Positions 7,679 to 14,640 of a stretch of 19,807 nucleotides of DNA are shown here, piece after piece. The notes beneath the pieces were generated by a model. That model did no database searches and was not told the DNA's origin. It saw nothing but the letters and a program-made list of their open reading frames with translations. The position numbers and the translations under genes are program-made. Position 1 is the first letter of the stretch, and every line of letters begins with the position of its first letter. This DNA is from Gallionellaceae bacterium UBA6222 (GTDB lineage: Bacteria > Pseudomonadota > Gammaproteobacteria > Burkholderiales > Gallionellaceae), in the NCBI GenBank assembly GCA_002421915.1, contig DISA01000091.1, positions 10,689-30,495 on the forward strand, written 5' to 3'.

Positions 7679-8808
7679 GCAAGCTCTCCCCTGGTCAAAG
7701 TAGCGGCGCGACTGCTGTGCGGCAATTCCAAATAGCGGCGCGTGCGCATTTCGGACAGGCGACTCAGGATGCGTTGCGCCTCGCTGTCGTGCCGGCCCGC
7801 ACCGTACAGCAATTCCGGCGGCACCTCAAATGACGCGACCAGTTTTACATGGTGGTCATACAGCACATCCACCAGCCAGGTAAAGCGCCGCGCTTCGGCA
7901 CCCAGTTCGGCAGTGAAGCGCGGGATGCCGGACAGAAAAACGGTCGGATAATGCGCGGCAAGACCGAGGTAGTCCGACTGGTCATGGTTACCGCCGCACA
8001 ACTCCCCGAAATCAAACCACGCGACCTCGCGCGCCAGCCGTTTGACATGCAGGACGACATGTCCCACCTGCACCGATGTTTCCGGGCTGGTTATTCCCGC
8101 AGTCAGGCGCCGGAACAGGGACTGCATATGCGCCTCGGTATCGGCATGCCGGGTCAGCAGGAACAGCGGGTCGCGTGCCATCTGCAACAGGCGATAGTCA
8201 GTATCACCATCCAGATGCAGCACTTTAAGTTCGCGTTTGAGCAGGGCGATGGCGGGTAAGAAGTTCTGCCGCTGCAAGCCGTTCGGATACAAATTATCCG
8301 GTGCAAAATTGGAAGTGGTAAGCAGCACCACACCGCGCGCGAACAGGGCTTCCAGAAGACGGCCCAGAATCATCGCATCAGCGATGTCGTCCACATGGAA
8401 CTCGTCCAGACAGAGCAGCCGCGTGACCTCGGCGATGCCGTCAGCCAGCGCCAGCAGGGGATCAGGTTCATGTATCAGGCGCTGCATCTCGTGGTGCACC
8501 TCGTGCATGAAGCGATGGAAATGAAGGCGCCGCTTGCGCCGATACGGCAGGCAGGCATAGAAACCATCCATCAGGAAAGTCTTGCCGCGTCCCACGCCGC
8601 CCCAGATATACAAGCCTTTGGGGACCTCCGGACTCAACAGGCTGCGGCCGAGAAACCGGTTGCGCCGGGTTTTAAATTCGACCAGCTGCCGCCACAGCGC
8701 TTCCAGTTCTTCGATGGCGTCCAGCTGGCGCTCATCACAGACCATGCCGGAGCGCTTGCAGGCCGCCCGATACCAGTCGCGCGGACTGGTATCTCCACCA
8801 GTATTCAT
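7675..8808 (-). CDS. zapE: Cell division protein ZapE (AFG1-like ATPase)
   Basis: ZapE is an AFG1-family P-loop ATPase which in E. coli associates with the division ring. With the start at 8808 the protein has 377 residues, close to E. coli ZapE (375). Walker A is GGVGRGKT at residues 70-77 and Walker B is LLCLDEFHV from about residue 131. The motifs PKGLYIWGGVGRGKTFLMD, FHRFMHEVH and LLTTSNFAPDNLYPNGLQR are typical of the family. The frame stays open to an upstream start at 8856. The ATG at 8808 is preferred because it overlaps the VOC stop codon (ATGA) and has a GAGG ribosome-binding site seven bases upstream. The stop overlaps the next small membrane gene. Confidence 0.93.
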   Translation of the reverse strand: MNTGGDTSPRDWYRAACKRSGMVCDERQLDAIEELEALWRQLVEFKTRRNRFLGRSLLSPEVPKGLYIWGGVGRGKTFLMDGFYACLPYRRKRRLHFHRFMHEVHHEMQRLIHEPDPLLALADGIAEVTRLLCLDEFHVDDIADAMILGRLLEALFARGVVLLTTSNFAPDNLYPNGLQRQNFLPAIALLKRELKVLHLDGDTDYRLLQMARDPLFLLTRHADTEAHMQSLFRRLTAGITSPETSVQVGHVVLHVKRLAREVAWFDFGELCGGNHDQSDYLGLAAHYPTVFLSGIPRFTAELGAEARRFTWLVDVLYDHHVKLVASFEVPPELLYGAGRHDSEAQRILSRLSEMRTRRYLELPHSSRAATLTRGELA

Positions 8809-9179
8809 GGCGCAGCCTCGATGAATTCCAGTGCATTCAGGTCCGGGTCGCGACAAAACAGCGCGCGCCGCCCGGATCGGCTTGCGCTATACGTCACACC
8901 CGCCGCATCCAGCCGTGCCATCAGTTGCGATAAATCTTTCACGCGCAGGGCGATATGGCGATCATGCCCGCCATGCGCGGGACGCGGCAACCCCGCTTCC
9001 GGATCGGGCAACGCCATCAGGTGGATCTGCTGGTTCGGCGCCACGTCATACCACACGCCGTCAAAGCCCATTGCCGGGCGTTGCGGATTGGCGCGCAGTC
9101 GCAATACGCCCTCGTAGAACGCGCGCGAGCGCGCCAGGTCGCTGCTGAGAAAGGTGGCGTGATGAATGCCGAGGATCAT
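8805..9179 (-). CDS. VOC-superfamily (glyoxalase/bleomycin-resistance fold) protein
   Basis: This 124-residue single-unit protein has the paired beta-alpha-beta-beta-beta pattern of the vicinal oxygen chelate superfamily. It opens MILGIHHATFLSSDLARSRA, the usual start of these proteins, and the second module has GGHDRHIALRV and ends RDPDLNALEFIE. Candidate metal ligands at the expected places are His7, His53, His75 and Glu118. The family includes glyoxalase I, extradiol dioxygenases and fosfomycin or bleomycin resistance proteins; the sequence does not separate these possibilities, and I assign no substrate. The ATG at 9179 overlaps the purT stop (ATGA), and its own stop overlaps the zapE start, so it is embedded in a translationally coupled operon. 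Confidence 0.88.
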   Translation of the reverse strand: MILGIHHATFLSSDLARSRAFYEGVLRLRANPQRPAMGFDGVWYDVAPNQQIHLMALPDPEAGLPRPAHGGHDRHIALRVKDLSQLMARLDAAGVTYSASRSGRRALFCRDPDLNALEFIEAAP

Positions 9180-10381
9180 CCCTGTACCGGTGTCACTTTG
9201 CCGGCTGCCAGTTTGGCGCGCGCCCTCGCCTCATCGGTATCCTTGCCGTTCGCCAGCGCCACGCCCATGCGCCGCTTCCTGAAGGATTCCGGTTTGCCGA
9301 ACAGGCGCACATCCGATTCCGGCACACGCAACGCCTCATCCACCCCGCGAAAAGCAACACCCTTTTCCTCAAGCTGGCCGTAGATCACCGCCGAAGCACC
9401 CGGTGCGCGCAAGGCGGTGTCCACCGGCAATCCCAGGATGGCGCGCGCGTGCAATTCGAATTCGTTCAGGCGCTGCGTGCACATCGTGACCATGCCGGTG
9501 TCGTGCGGGCGCGGGCTGACTTCGCTGAACCACACCTGGTCGGCCTTGACGAACAGCTCGACGCCGAAGATACCCAGTCCGCCCAGGTTGTCAGTGATTT
9601 TTTTGGCGACATTACGCGCGCGTTGCAGCGCCAGCGGGGACATCGCCATCGGTTGCCAGCTTTCCACGTAATCGCCATGCACCTGCACATGGCCGATGGG
9701 CGCGCAGAAGTGCGTTTCGATGCTGCCGCCGGCACCGACCGCGCGCACGGTGAGCTGGGTGATCTCATAGTCGAAATCGATGAAACCTTCGACGATGACA
9801 CGCCCCTGGTTCACCCGCGAACCGCTGGCGGCATAATCCCACGCCGCCTGCACATCGCCCGCGCTGTGCAGTTTTGATTGGCCCTTGCCCGAAGACGACA
9901 TCACCGGTTTGACGATGCACGGGTAGCCGATGGCCTCTGCCGCCGCACGCATCTCATCCAGACTGTCGGCGAAGCGGTAAGGCGAAGTCGGCAGTCCCAG
10001 CGTTTCGGCGGCGAGACGGCGGATACCCTCGCGGTTCATGGTGAGCTGCGCCGCGCGCGCGGTCGGAATCACCCGCGCCATCCCCTCTTTTTCGATCTTA
10101 ACCAACATCGCGGTGGCAATGGCCTCGATCTCCGGCACGATGACATCCGGTTTTTCCCGCGCGATCAGGGCGCGCAGCGCGGCGCCGTCAGCCATGTTGA
10201 TGACATGCGCGCGATGCGCCACCTGCTGCCCCGGCGCATTCGCGTAGCGATCCACCGCGATGACTTCCACGCCCAGACGTTGCAATGCAATGATGACTTC
10301 CTTGCCTAGTTCGCCGCTGCCAAGCAGCATGACCCGGGTGGCGGAAGCAGACAGGGGTGTTCCGATTTTGACAGGGTGCAT
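9176..10381 (-). CDS. purT: Formate-dependent phosphoribosylglycinamide formyltransferase
   Basis: PurT formylates GAR in purine synthesis using formate and ATP, as an alternative to the folate-dependent PurN. The 401-residue protein belongs to the ATP-grasp superfamily. The N-terminal nucleotide-fold segment is VMLLGSGELGKE at about residues 18-28, followed by VIAVDRYANAP near 40-50. The ATP-grasp loop is KPVMSSSGKGQS at about residues 158-169. VEGFIDFDYEITQLTVR and the catalytic metal-site segment WFSEVSPRPHDTGMVT follow. The ATG at 10381 has an AGGA ribosome-binding site six bases upstream. The HD-domain gene lies 20 bases upstream on the same strand and the VOC gene overlaps the stop codon. 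Dependence on formate implies an intracellular formate supply. Confidence 0.96.
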   Translation of the reverse strand: MHPVKIGTPLSASATRVMLLGSGELGKEVIIALQRLGVEVIAVDRYANAPGQQVAHRAHVINMADGAALRALIAREKPDVIVPEIEAIATAMLVKIEKEGMARVIPTARAAQLTMNREGIRRLAAETLGLPTSPYRFADSLDEMRAAAEAIGYPCIVKPVMSSSGKGQSKLHSAGDVQAAWDYAASGSRVNQGRVIVEGFIDFDYEITQLTVRAVGAGGSIETHFCAPIGHVQVHGDYVESWQPMAMSPLALQRARNVAKKITDNLGGLGIFGVELFVKADQVWFSEVSPRPHDTGMVTMCTQRLNEFELHARAILGLPVDTALRAPGASAVIYGQLEEKGVAFRGVDEALRVPESDVRLFGKPESFRKRRMGVALANGKDTDEARARAKLAAGKVTPVQG

Positions 10382-10401
10382 GGTTGATCCTGGAGGGTGG
10401 C

Positions 10402-11355
10402 TCAGGCGACTGCCTGTAGCAGGCTGTAGCTGCGCGCAATGCCGTATCGCTTGAGTGACGTCAGCAATTCAGCTTCACCGCGAGCGACCACGCTCTTGAG
10501 GTAGGCCATATTATTCTCGATGGCCTCGATGTAATGGTTGCGCCGTACATCAAAAACCGCCTCGAAATGCCGATCAAGGTGGCAATAAATTCCGCCCAGA
10601 ACTCCATCCAGCTTTTCGCGCGTGAGCCGGTAAAAATGCGGGGTTTGGCGCATCAGATCGAACATGCTGCGATAGTTGCCGAATTCAGCTTCCTGAAATT
10701 CGAGAAACAGGAAGCCCAGTTTTTCGACGTACTTGCGATCCGCCATCTGTCCCAGAATATCGGCCGTGGCCACGATCTGCGCCAGCAGGCGCGAACGCTC
10801 GCTGGCAAAGTCGATTTGTGCAAAGGGATGAAAATGCTCCGTGCCCAGGATCATGCCTTTCACGTCCACCAGAATCTCCGAGGGCAGCCTGCGCTCGCCA
10901 AAATAGTGCTCCATGAACTTCACCCCGCGTTGCACATGAGTGCGCGTAAGTTGCGCGCCGGTGCCAACCTCCTCTCCGCGCCGTTGCGCGTAACCGATGT
11001 CGTGCATGAGAATGGCCAGCAACATCAGGTTGATCTCTTCCTCCGTCAGCAGGGTGCCGGAACGATGCACACCGTGTATCAGGCGCACACCGCACATGAA
11101 TACTTCGAGGGTGTGTGACAGGTCGTGGTACAGGGTCTTGATCGGGGCATAGCCTGGAAACTCCCCGTAGAATACGCGCTGCACATCTTTGTACACCTTT
11201 TCGACCAGGGTGAAATCATAGCGCGGATAAATCAGGCGGATGACATCAGCCGCCTTCGCCCACACCAGATTCGGATCCGTGTTGTCGAAACACCTGGATA
11301 TTTCTAGAGTGGCCAGTGATTCATTCGGGTCGTGCCGGGACATTATGCTTTTCAT
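10402..11355 (-). CDS. HD-domain metal-dependent phosphohydrolase, phosphodiesterase-like
   Basis: This 317-residue soluble protein has a clear HD-superfamily metal site. His77 and His81 are in TLYHDLSHTLEVF, His118-Asp119 are in ILMHDIGYA, and Asp199 is in VATADILGQ. The YHDxxH signature with an HD pair 37 residues later resembles the YHNxxH...HD pattern of class I cyclic-nucleotide phosphodiesterases more than HD-GYP proteins, since no GYP motif is present. The natural substrate cannot be read from sequence. The C-terminal 90 residues are helical and charged, and no sensory domain or membrane segment is present. The start is uncertain: ATG at 11355 and at 11343 (residue 5) both lack a good ribosome-binding site. 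A separate promoter is possible at 11384-11413. The gene lies 20 bases upstream of purT and 81 bases downstream of the EamA gene. Confidence 0.82.
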   Translation of the reverse strand: MKSIMSRHDPNESLATLEISRCFDNTDPNLVWAKAADVIRLIYPRYDFTLVEKVYKDVQRVFYGEFPGYAPIKTLYHDLSHTLEVFMCGVRLIHGVHRSGTLLTEEEINLMLLAILMHDIGYAQRRGEEVGTGAQLTRTHVQRGVKFMEHYFGERRLPSEILVDVKGMILGTEHFHPFAQIDFASERSRLLAQIVATADILGQMADRKYVEKLGFLFLEFQEAEFGNYRSMFDLMRQTPHFYRLTREKLDGVLGGIYCHLDRHFEAVFDVRRNHYIEAIENNMAYLKSVVARGEAELLTSLKRYGIARSYSLLQAVA

Positions 11356-11383
11356 TCACAGGGGGTTGACGAAAGTTGCCCGC

Positions 11384-11413
11384 AGTCTACCCCACGCCCC
11401 TCCAGGCTGACAA
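11384..11413 (-). promoter_or_regulatory. Putative promoter of the HD-domain gene
   Basis: On the minus strand TTGTCA (11413-11408, five of six consensus) and TAGACT (11389-11384, four of six) are separated by 18 bases. Transcription would begin near 11377, about 22 bases before the ATG at 11355. The same gap holds the perfect palindrome GTGATATCAC at 11431-11440, which overlaps the EamA stop codon. Confidence 0.4.
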
Positions 11414-11436
11414 TTGTCCCTTGCCGGGGAGTGATA

Positions 11437-12348
11437 TCACCGGGACTCCGCCTCGCGGTATGACCGCCCGGAAAGCAGACTCGCCGCAACGATCAGCAGT
11501 GCGCCCAACCCTTCCTGCACCCCCAATAATTCCCGGGTCAGCAGGCTGGAAGAAACTGCGGCGAACACCAGCTCGGACAGGAACAGCACGATGGCGCGAT
11601 TGGCGGGCAGGTGCGTCACCCCGTACTGTACGGCGAAACTGGTCGCGCACAGCACCGCCCCCATCAGTACCAGCAACAGCCATGATGGGGCGGCGATCAG
11701 GGTGACTTGCTGCGCCATCCCGCCTTGCCACAACAAGAATGGCAGGGTCAGTGCGACCGTCCCCAGCCAAAGACTGAACGATTTCACCTCGACTGAAAGA
11801 TGGCCGGCACGGCGCGAAACAACATTCGACAGCGAAAAACCCATGCCTGCCGACAATCCCAGCCATTCGGCCATGTTGTGCGGCAAAGGCATGCCGAGTC
11901 CAGGTCGCCACAGCATGATGAATGCGCCGCCGAGAGACAGCACAACGATGGCGTAGCCGTAGCGATTGAGTCGCTCACCCAATAGCCAGTACGAGAACAG
12001 GATGGTCCAGACCGGCGCAAGGTAGAACAGCAACAGCACGCGCATGACTTCACCCTGCAACATCCCCAGCACATAACCCAGGTTGGCCCAGCCCGCGCTT
12101 AAGACCAGCAGCAGCGCCCATCCGCCAAGGGTTGAACGTTCGCGCCACACGCGCGGCAACACAAAAGCGCCGCACAGCAGGGCCAGAAAGTAGGTGAGGA
12201 AAGTGGCCGTCACGCCGGAGATGCCGGCATCCTGGAGCACGCGGTAGGGATACCAGATCAGGCCCCATACCAGCGCCCCGCTTAAAACACCGGCGACCGG
12301 CAATATATTTCTTTTTGTTGGCAATTGACCGGCCCTTATAATGCGCAT
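11437..12348 (-). CDS. EamA/DMT-family transporter
   Basis: The frame encodes 303 residues with about ten hydrophobic segments in two halves, the drug/metabolite transporter layout with two EamA repeats. Family-like stretches include SGALVWGLIWYPYRVLQ near the start, APVWTILFSYWLLGERLNRY closing the first repeat, and ANRAIVLFLSELVFAAVSS with LLTRELLG in the second. These are inner-membrane exporters or importers of small metabolites; the substrate cannot be predicted. The start is uncertain. The ATG at 12348 has a GAAGGG directly abutting it, which is too close to work well. A TTG at 12324 has AAGGG eight bases upstream and keeps all the hydrophobic segments. The gene is divergent from dapC, whose likely -10 box (12337-12342) lies inside this reading frame if the ATG is used. 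Confidence 0.85.
   Translation of the reverse strand: MRIIRAGQLPTKRNILPVAGVLSGALVWGLIWYPYRVLQDAGISGVTATFLTYFLALLCGAFVLPRVWRERSTLGGWALLLVLSAGWANLGYVLGMLQGEVMRVLLLFYLAPVWTILFSYWLLGERLNRYGYAIVVLSLGGAFIMLWRPGLGMPLPHNMAEWLGLSAGMGFSLSNVVSRRAGHLSVEVKSFSLWLGTVALTLPFLLWQGGMAQQVTLIAAPSWLLLVLMGAVLCATSFAVQYGVTHLPANRAIVLFLSELVFAAVSSSLLTRELLGVQEGLGALLIVAASLLSGRSYREAESR
12315..12342 (+). promoter_or_regulatory. Putative dapC promoter
   Basis: TATAAT at 12337-12342 is a perfect -10 hexamer. TTGTTG at 12315-12320 lies 16 bases upstream and matches the -35 consensus at three of six positions. Transcription would begin near 12349, about 22 bases before the dapC ATG. This is the only clear promoter-like site I see before the plus-strand dap cluster, and it overlaps the 5' end of the divergent EamA frame. 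Confidence 0.5.
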
Positions 12349-12371
12349 CCCTTCGCGCCGCGAGTTTGCAG

Positions 12372-13562
12372 ATGAACCCAGATCTGAAAAAGCTACAGCC
12401 CTACCCGTTTCAGAAACTCGCCAGATTGTTCAGCGAGGCCAATGCCAATGCTGCGTTCAAGCCAATCAGCCTGTATATCGGCGAGCCGAAACATGCGACG
12501 CCCGCTTTTATTCGTGAGGCTTTGAGCGCGGGACTGGATGGACTGGCGCATTATCCCACAACGATCGGCAGCGAAACCTTGCGCACCAGCATCTCCGACT
12601 GGCTGGCGCGCCGCTACGGCATCCCCGCACCGGATGCAAAAACCCAGGTATTGCCGGTAAACGGCAGCCGCGAAGCCCTGTTCGCATTTGCCCAAGCGGT
12701 GATCGACCGCAACCGTGCCGATCCGGTCGTGGTCTGCCCCAATCCGTTCTATCAGATCTACGAGGGAGCGGCGTTTCTCGCCGGAGCGACCCCCCACTTC
12801 CTCAATACGCTGCCTGCTGATAACTACGCCCTGAATTTCGCGCAACTGACGGAAGAAATCTGGCAGCGCACGCAACTTGTCTATGTCTGTTCCCCGGGCA
12901 ATCCGAACGGGCACGTGATGCCGCTAACGGAATGGCAAACGCTGTTCGGGATGAGCGACCGTTACGGTTTCATCATTGCTGCGGACGAGTGCTATTCGGA
13001 AATCTACTTTGGCGACGAGAAACCGCTGGGTGCGTTGCAGGCCGCACAGCAACTCGGCCGCGGTGATTACCGTAATTTGGTGGTGTTCTCCAGCCTGTCC
13101 AAACGCTCCAACGTGCCGGGCATGCGCTCCGGTTTCGTCGCCGGTGATGCCGGCGTGCTTCAGAAATTTGCGCTGTATCGCACCTATCACGGATGCGCGA
13201 TGAACCCGGCAGTGCAAACCGCGACCATTGCCGCCTGGAATGACGAGGCGCATGTCGCCGAAAACCGCCGTTTGTATGCGGAGAAGTTCGAGCAAGTCAT
13301 CAAACTGCTCGCGCCGGTATTACCCGTATCCAAACCCGATGCCGGCTTTTATCTTTGGGTGCGCACTCCCATCGCTGACACCACCTTCGCGCAACACCTT
13401 CACCGCGACTATAATGTGTCCGTGCTGCCGGGCAGTTTCCTTGCCCGGGAAGCGCACGGGATCAACCCCGGCGCGAATTTCATCCGGCTGGCGCTGGTCG
13501 CCAATCTGGAGGAAACACTGGAAGGCGCACGACGTATCGCCGAATTTGTGAGGAATATTTAA
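12372..13562 (+). CDS. dapC: Succinyldiaminopimelate transaminase
   Basis: DapC is a PLP-dependent class I/II aminotransferase that makes N-succinyl-LL-2,6-diaminopimelate from N-succinyl-2-amino-6-ketopimelate, in lysine and peptidoglycan precursor synthesis. The 396-residue protein begins MNPDLKKLQPYPFQKLARLF, the usual start of the proteobacterial enzyme. The cofactor lysine is Lys244 in VFSSLSKRSNVPGMRSGF. Other aminotransferase landmarks are NGSREALFAFAQ, VCSPGNPNGHV and ADECYSEIYF. A TTG two codons upstream (12366) could extend the frame, but the ATG at 12372 matches the family start. The ribosome-binding site is weak. It is the first gene of a plus-strand run containing dapD and dapE. 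Similarity to other aminotransferases leaves slight room for doubt, but the context settles the call. Confidence 0.95.
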   Translation: MNPDLKKLQPYPFQKLARLFSEANANAAFKPISLYIGEPKHATPAFIREALSAGLDGLAHYPTTIGSETLRTSISDWLARRYGIPAPDAKTQVLPVNGSREALFAFAQAVIDRNRADPVVVCPNPFYQIYEGAAFLAGATPHFLNTLPADNYALNFAQLTEEIWQRTQLVYVCSPGNPNGHVMPLTEWQTLFGMSDRYGFIIAADECYSEIYFGDEKPLGALQAAQQLGRGDYRNLVVFSSLSKRSNVPGMRSGFVAGDAGVLQKFALYRTYHGCAMNPAVQTATIAAWNDEAHVAENRRLYAEKFEQVIKLLAPVLPVSKPDAGFYLWVRTPIADTTFAQHLHRDYNVSVLPGSFLAREAHGINPGANFIRLALVANLEETLEGARRIAEFVRNI

Positions 13563-13572
13563 ACAAACCCAA

Positions 13573-13632
13573 CCACGAATGAACACGGATGTGCACGGAT
13601 CAAATCAGTGTTTCGTCCGTGTTTATCTGTGG
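13573..13632. repeat. Imperfect inverted-repeat element between dapC and dapD
   Basis: The left arm CCACGAATGAACACGGA (13573-13589) and the right arm TCCGTGTTTATCTGTGG (13616-13632) are inverted repeats matching at 14 of 17 positions. The left arm is followed by a 10-base tandem variant, GAACACGGAT then GTGCACGGAT (13581-13600). Transcribed RNA could fold into a hairpin of about 60 bases. There is no following T-run, so it is not a standard terminator. Confidence 0.6.
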
Positions 13633-13667
13633 CAATAATGCAATTAACTACAATTCAAGGAACCGCC

Positions 13668-14489
13668 ATGCCCCATTTGCAAACCATCATCGAAGAAGCC
13701 TTTGAACGCCGCGCCGAGATCACACCGCGCAATGTCGATGCGCAACTGAAAGAAACCATCAACACCGTGATCGAATATCTGGACCAGGGCAAACTGCGCG
13801 TAGCCGAGAAAATCGATGGTGCGTGGACCACCCATCAGTGGATCAAAAAAGCGGTATTGCTGTCGTTCCGCATCGAGGACAACGCCTTCATCAAGGGGGG
13901 CTTCACCAATTACTTCGACAAAGTGCCATCCAAGTTCGCCGACTACAACTCCAAGGAGTTCCGCGAAGGCGGCTTCCGCGTGGTGCCGCCGGCTGCTGCC
14001 CGCCGTGGCGCGTACATCGCAAAAAATGTCGTGCTGATGCCCTCCTACTGCAACATCGGCGCCTATGTGGATGAAGGCACGATGGTGGACACCTGGGCCA
14101 CCGTCGGCTCCTGCGCGCAGATCGGCAAGAACGTGCACTTGAGCGGCGGTGTCGGCATTGGCGGCGTGCTGGAACCGGTGCAGGCCAACCCCACCATCAT
14201 CGAAGACAACTGCTTCATCGGCGCGCGTTCCGAAGTCGTCGAAGGCGTGATCGTGGAAGAAGGTTCGGTCATTTCAATGGGCGTATTTATCGGCCAAAGC
14301 ACCAAAATTTACGACCGTGAAACCGGTGAAGTGCATTACGGCCGTGTACCCGCCGGCTCCGTCGTGGTCAGCGGCAGCCTGCCTTCCGCCGATGGCAAAT
14401 ACAGCCTGTACTGTGCTGTCATCGTAAAGAAGGTGGATGCAAAGACGCGGGGCAAAGTCGGCATCAATGAACTATTGAGGGGAATCTAG
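13668..14489 (+). CDS. dapD: Tetrahydrodipicolinate N-succinyltransferase
   Basis: DapD transfers succinyl from succinyl-CoA to tetrahydrodipicolinate, the first step of the succinylase branch of lysine synthesis. The 273-residue length matches E. coli DapD (274). After a helical N-terminal domain (MPHLQTIIEEAFERRAEITP), the middle from about residue 105 shows left-handed beta-helix hexapeptide repeats, for example RRGAYIAKNVVLMPSYCNIG, then AYVDEGTMVDTWATVGSCAQ and NCFIGARSEVVEGVIVEEGS. The frame is open back to a GTG at 13608, inside the repeat element. The ATG at 13668 is chosen because it fits the family N-terminus and has AAGGA seven bases upstream. Confidence 0.97.
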   Translation: MPHLQTIIEEAFERRAEITPRNVDAQLKETINTVIEYLDQGKLRVAEKIDGAWTTHQWIKKAVLLSFRIEDNAFIKGGFTNYFDKVPSKFADYNSKEFREGGFRVVPPAAARRGAYIAKNVVLMPSYCNIGAYVDEGTMVDTWATVGSCAQIGKNVHLSGGVGIGGVLEPVQANPTIIEDNCFIGARSEVVEGVIVEEGSVISMGVFIGQSTKIYDRETGEVHYGRVPAGSVVVSGSLPSADGKYSLYCAVIVKKVDAKTRGKVGINELLRGI

Positions 14490-14510
14490 TCCATTTTTTA
14501 CATGCTTCTG

Positions 14511-14628
14511 AAAATCAAAATGGCTAAACCAGACAAGGCGCGCGACACAAATCGCAGCGCCGCATATGGACAATGCGCAAGCAAAATTTTGGGAGTGCAA
14601 CGCCGTATGGCGACGCAATTTTGATTTT
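14511..14628. repeat. 118-base element with perfect 11-base terminal inverted repeats
   Basis: AAAATCAAAAT (14511-14521) and its exact complement ATTTTGATTTT (14618-14628) bound a 118-base stretch filling most of the dapD-pilU gap. Inside are a small palindrome CGCCGTATGGCG (stem of four, 14601-14612), the related GCGCCGCATATGG around 14557-14569, and AAAATTTT at 14583-14590. It carries no coding region I can support. The right end directly abuts the pilU ribosome-binding site AAGGAG (14629-14634). The form resembles a small non-autonomous repeat (MITE-like), which is an inference. Confidence 0.55.
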
Positions 14629-14640
14629 AAGGAGCACATG

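Noticed and set aside
8809..8856. A 16-codon upstream extension of zapE.
   Set aside because: The ATG at 8808 has a GAGG ribosome-binding site, forms the ATGA junction with the VOC gene and gives the normal protein length.
13608..13667. A GTG-started extension of dapD.
   Set aside because: It reads through the inverted-repeat element; the ATG at 13668 has a proper ribosome-binding site and matches the DapD N-terminus.
14491..14523. CCATTTT/AAAATGG inverted repeat after dapD as a possible terminator.
   Set aside because: The seven-base stem is AT-rich with a 19-base loop and no T-run follows it, so it does not look like an intrinsic terminator.
14566..14640. A 25-codon upstream extension of pilU.
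   Set aside because: The extension lies in the 118-base repeat element and is unlike PilU N-termini; AAGGAG sits immediately before the chosen start.
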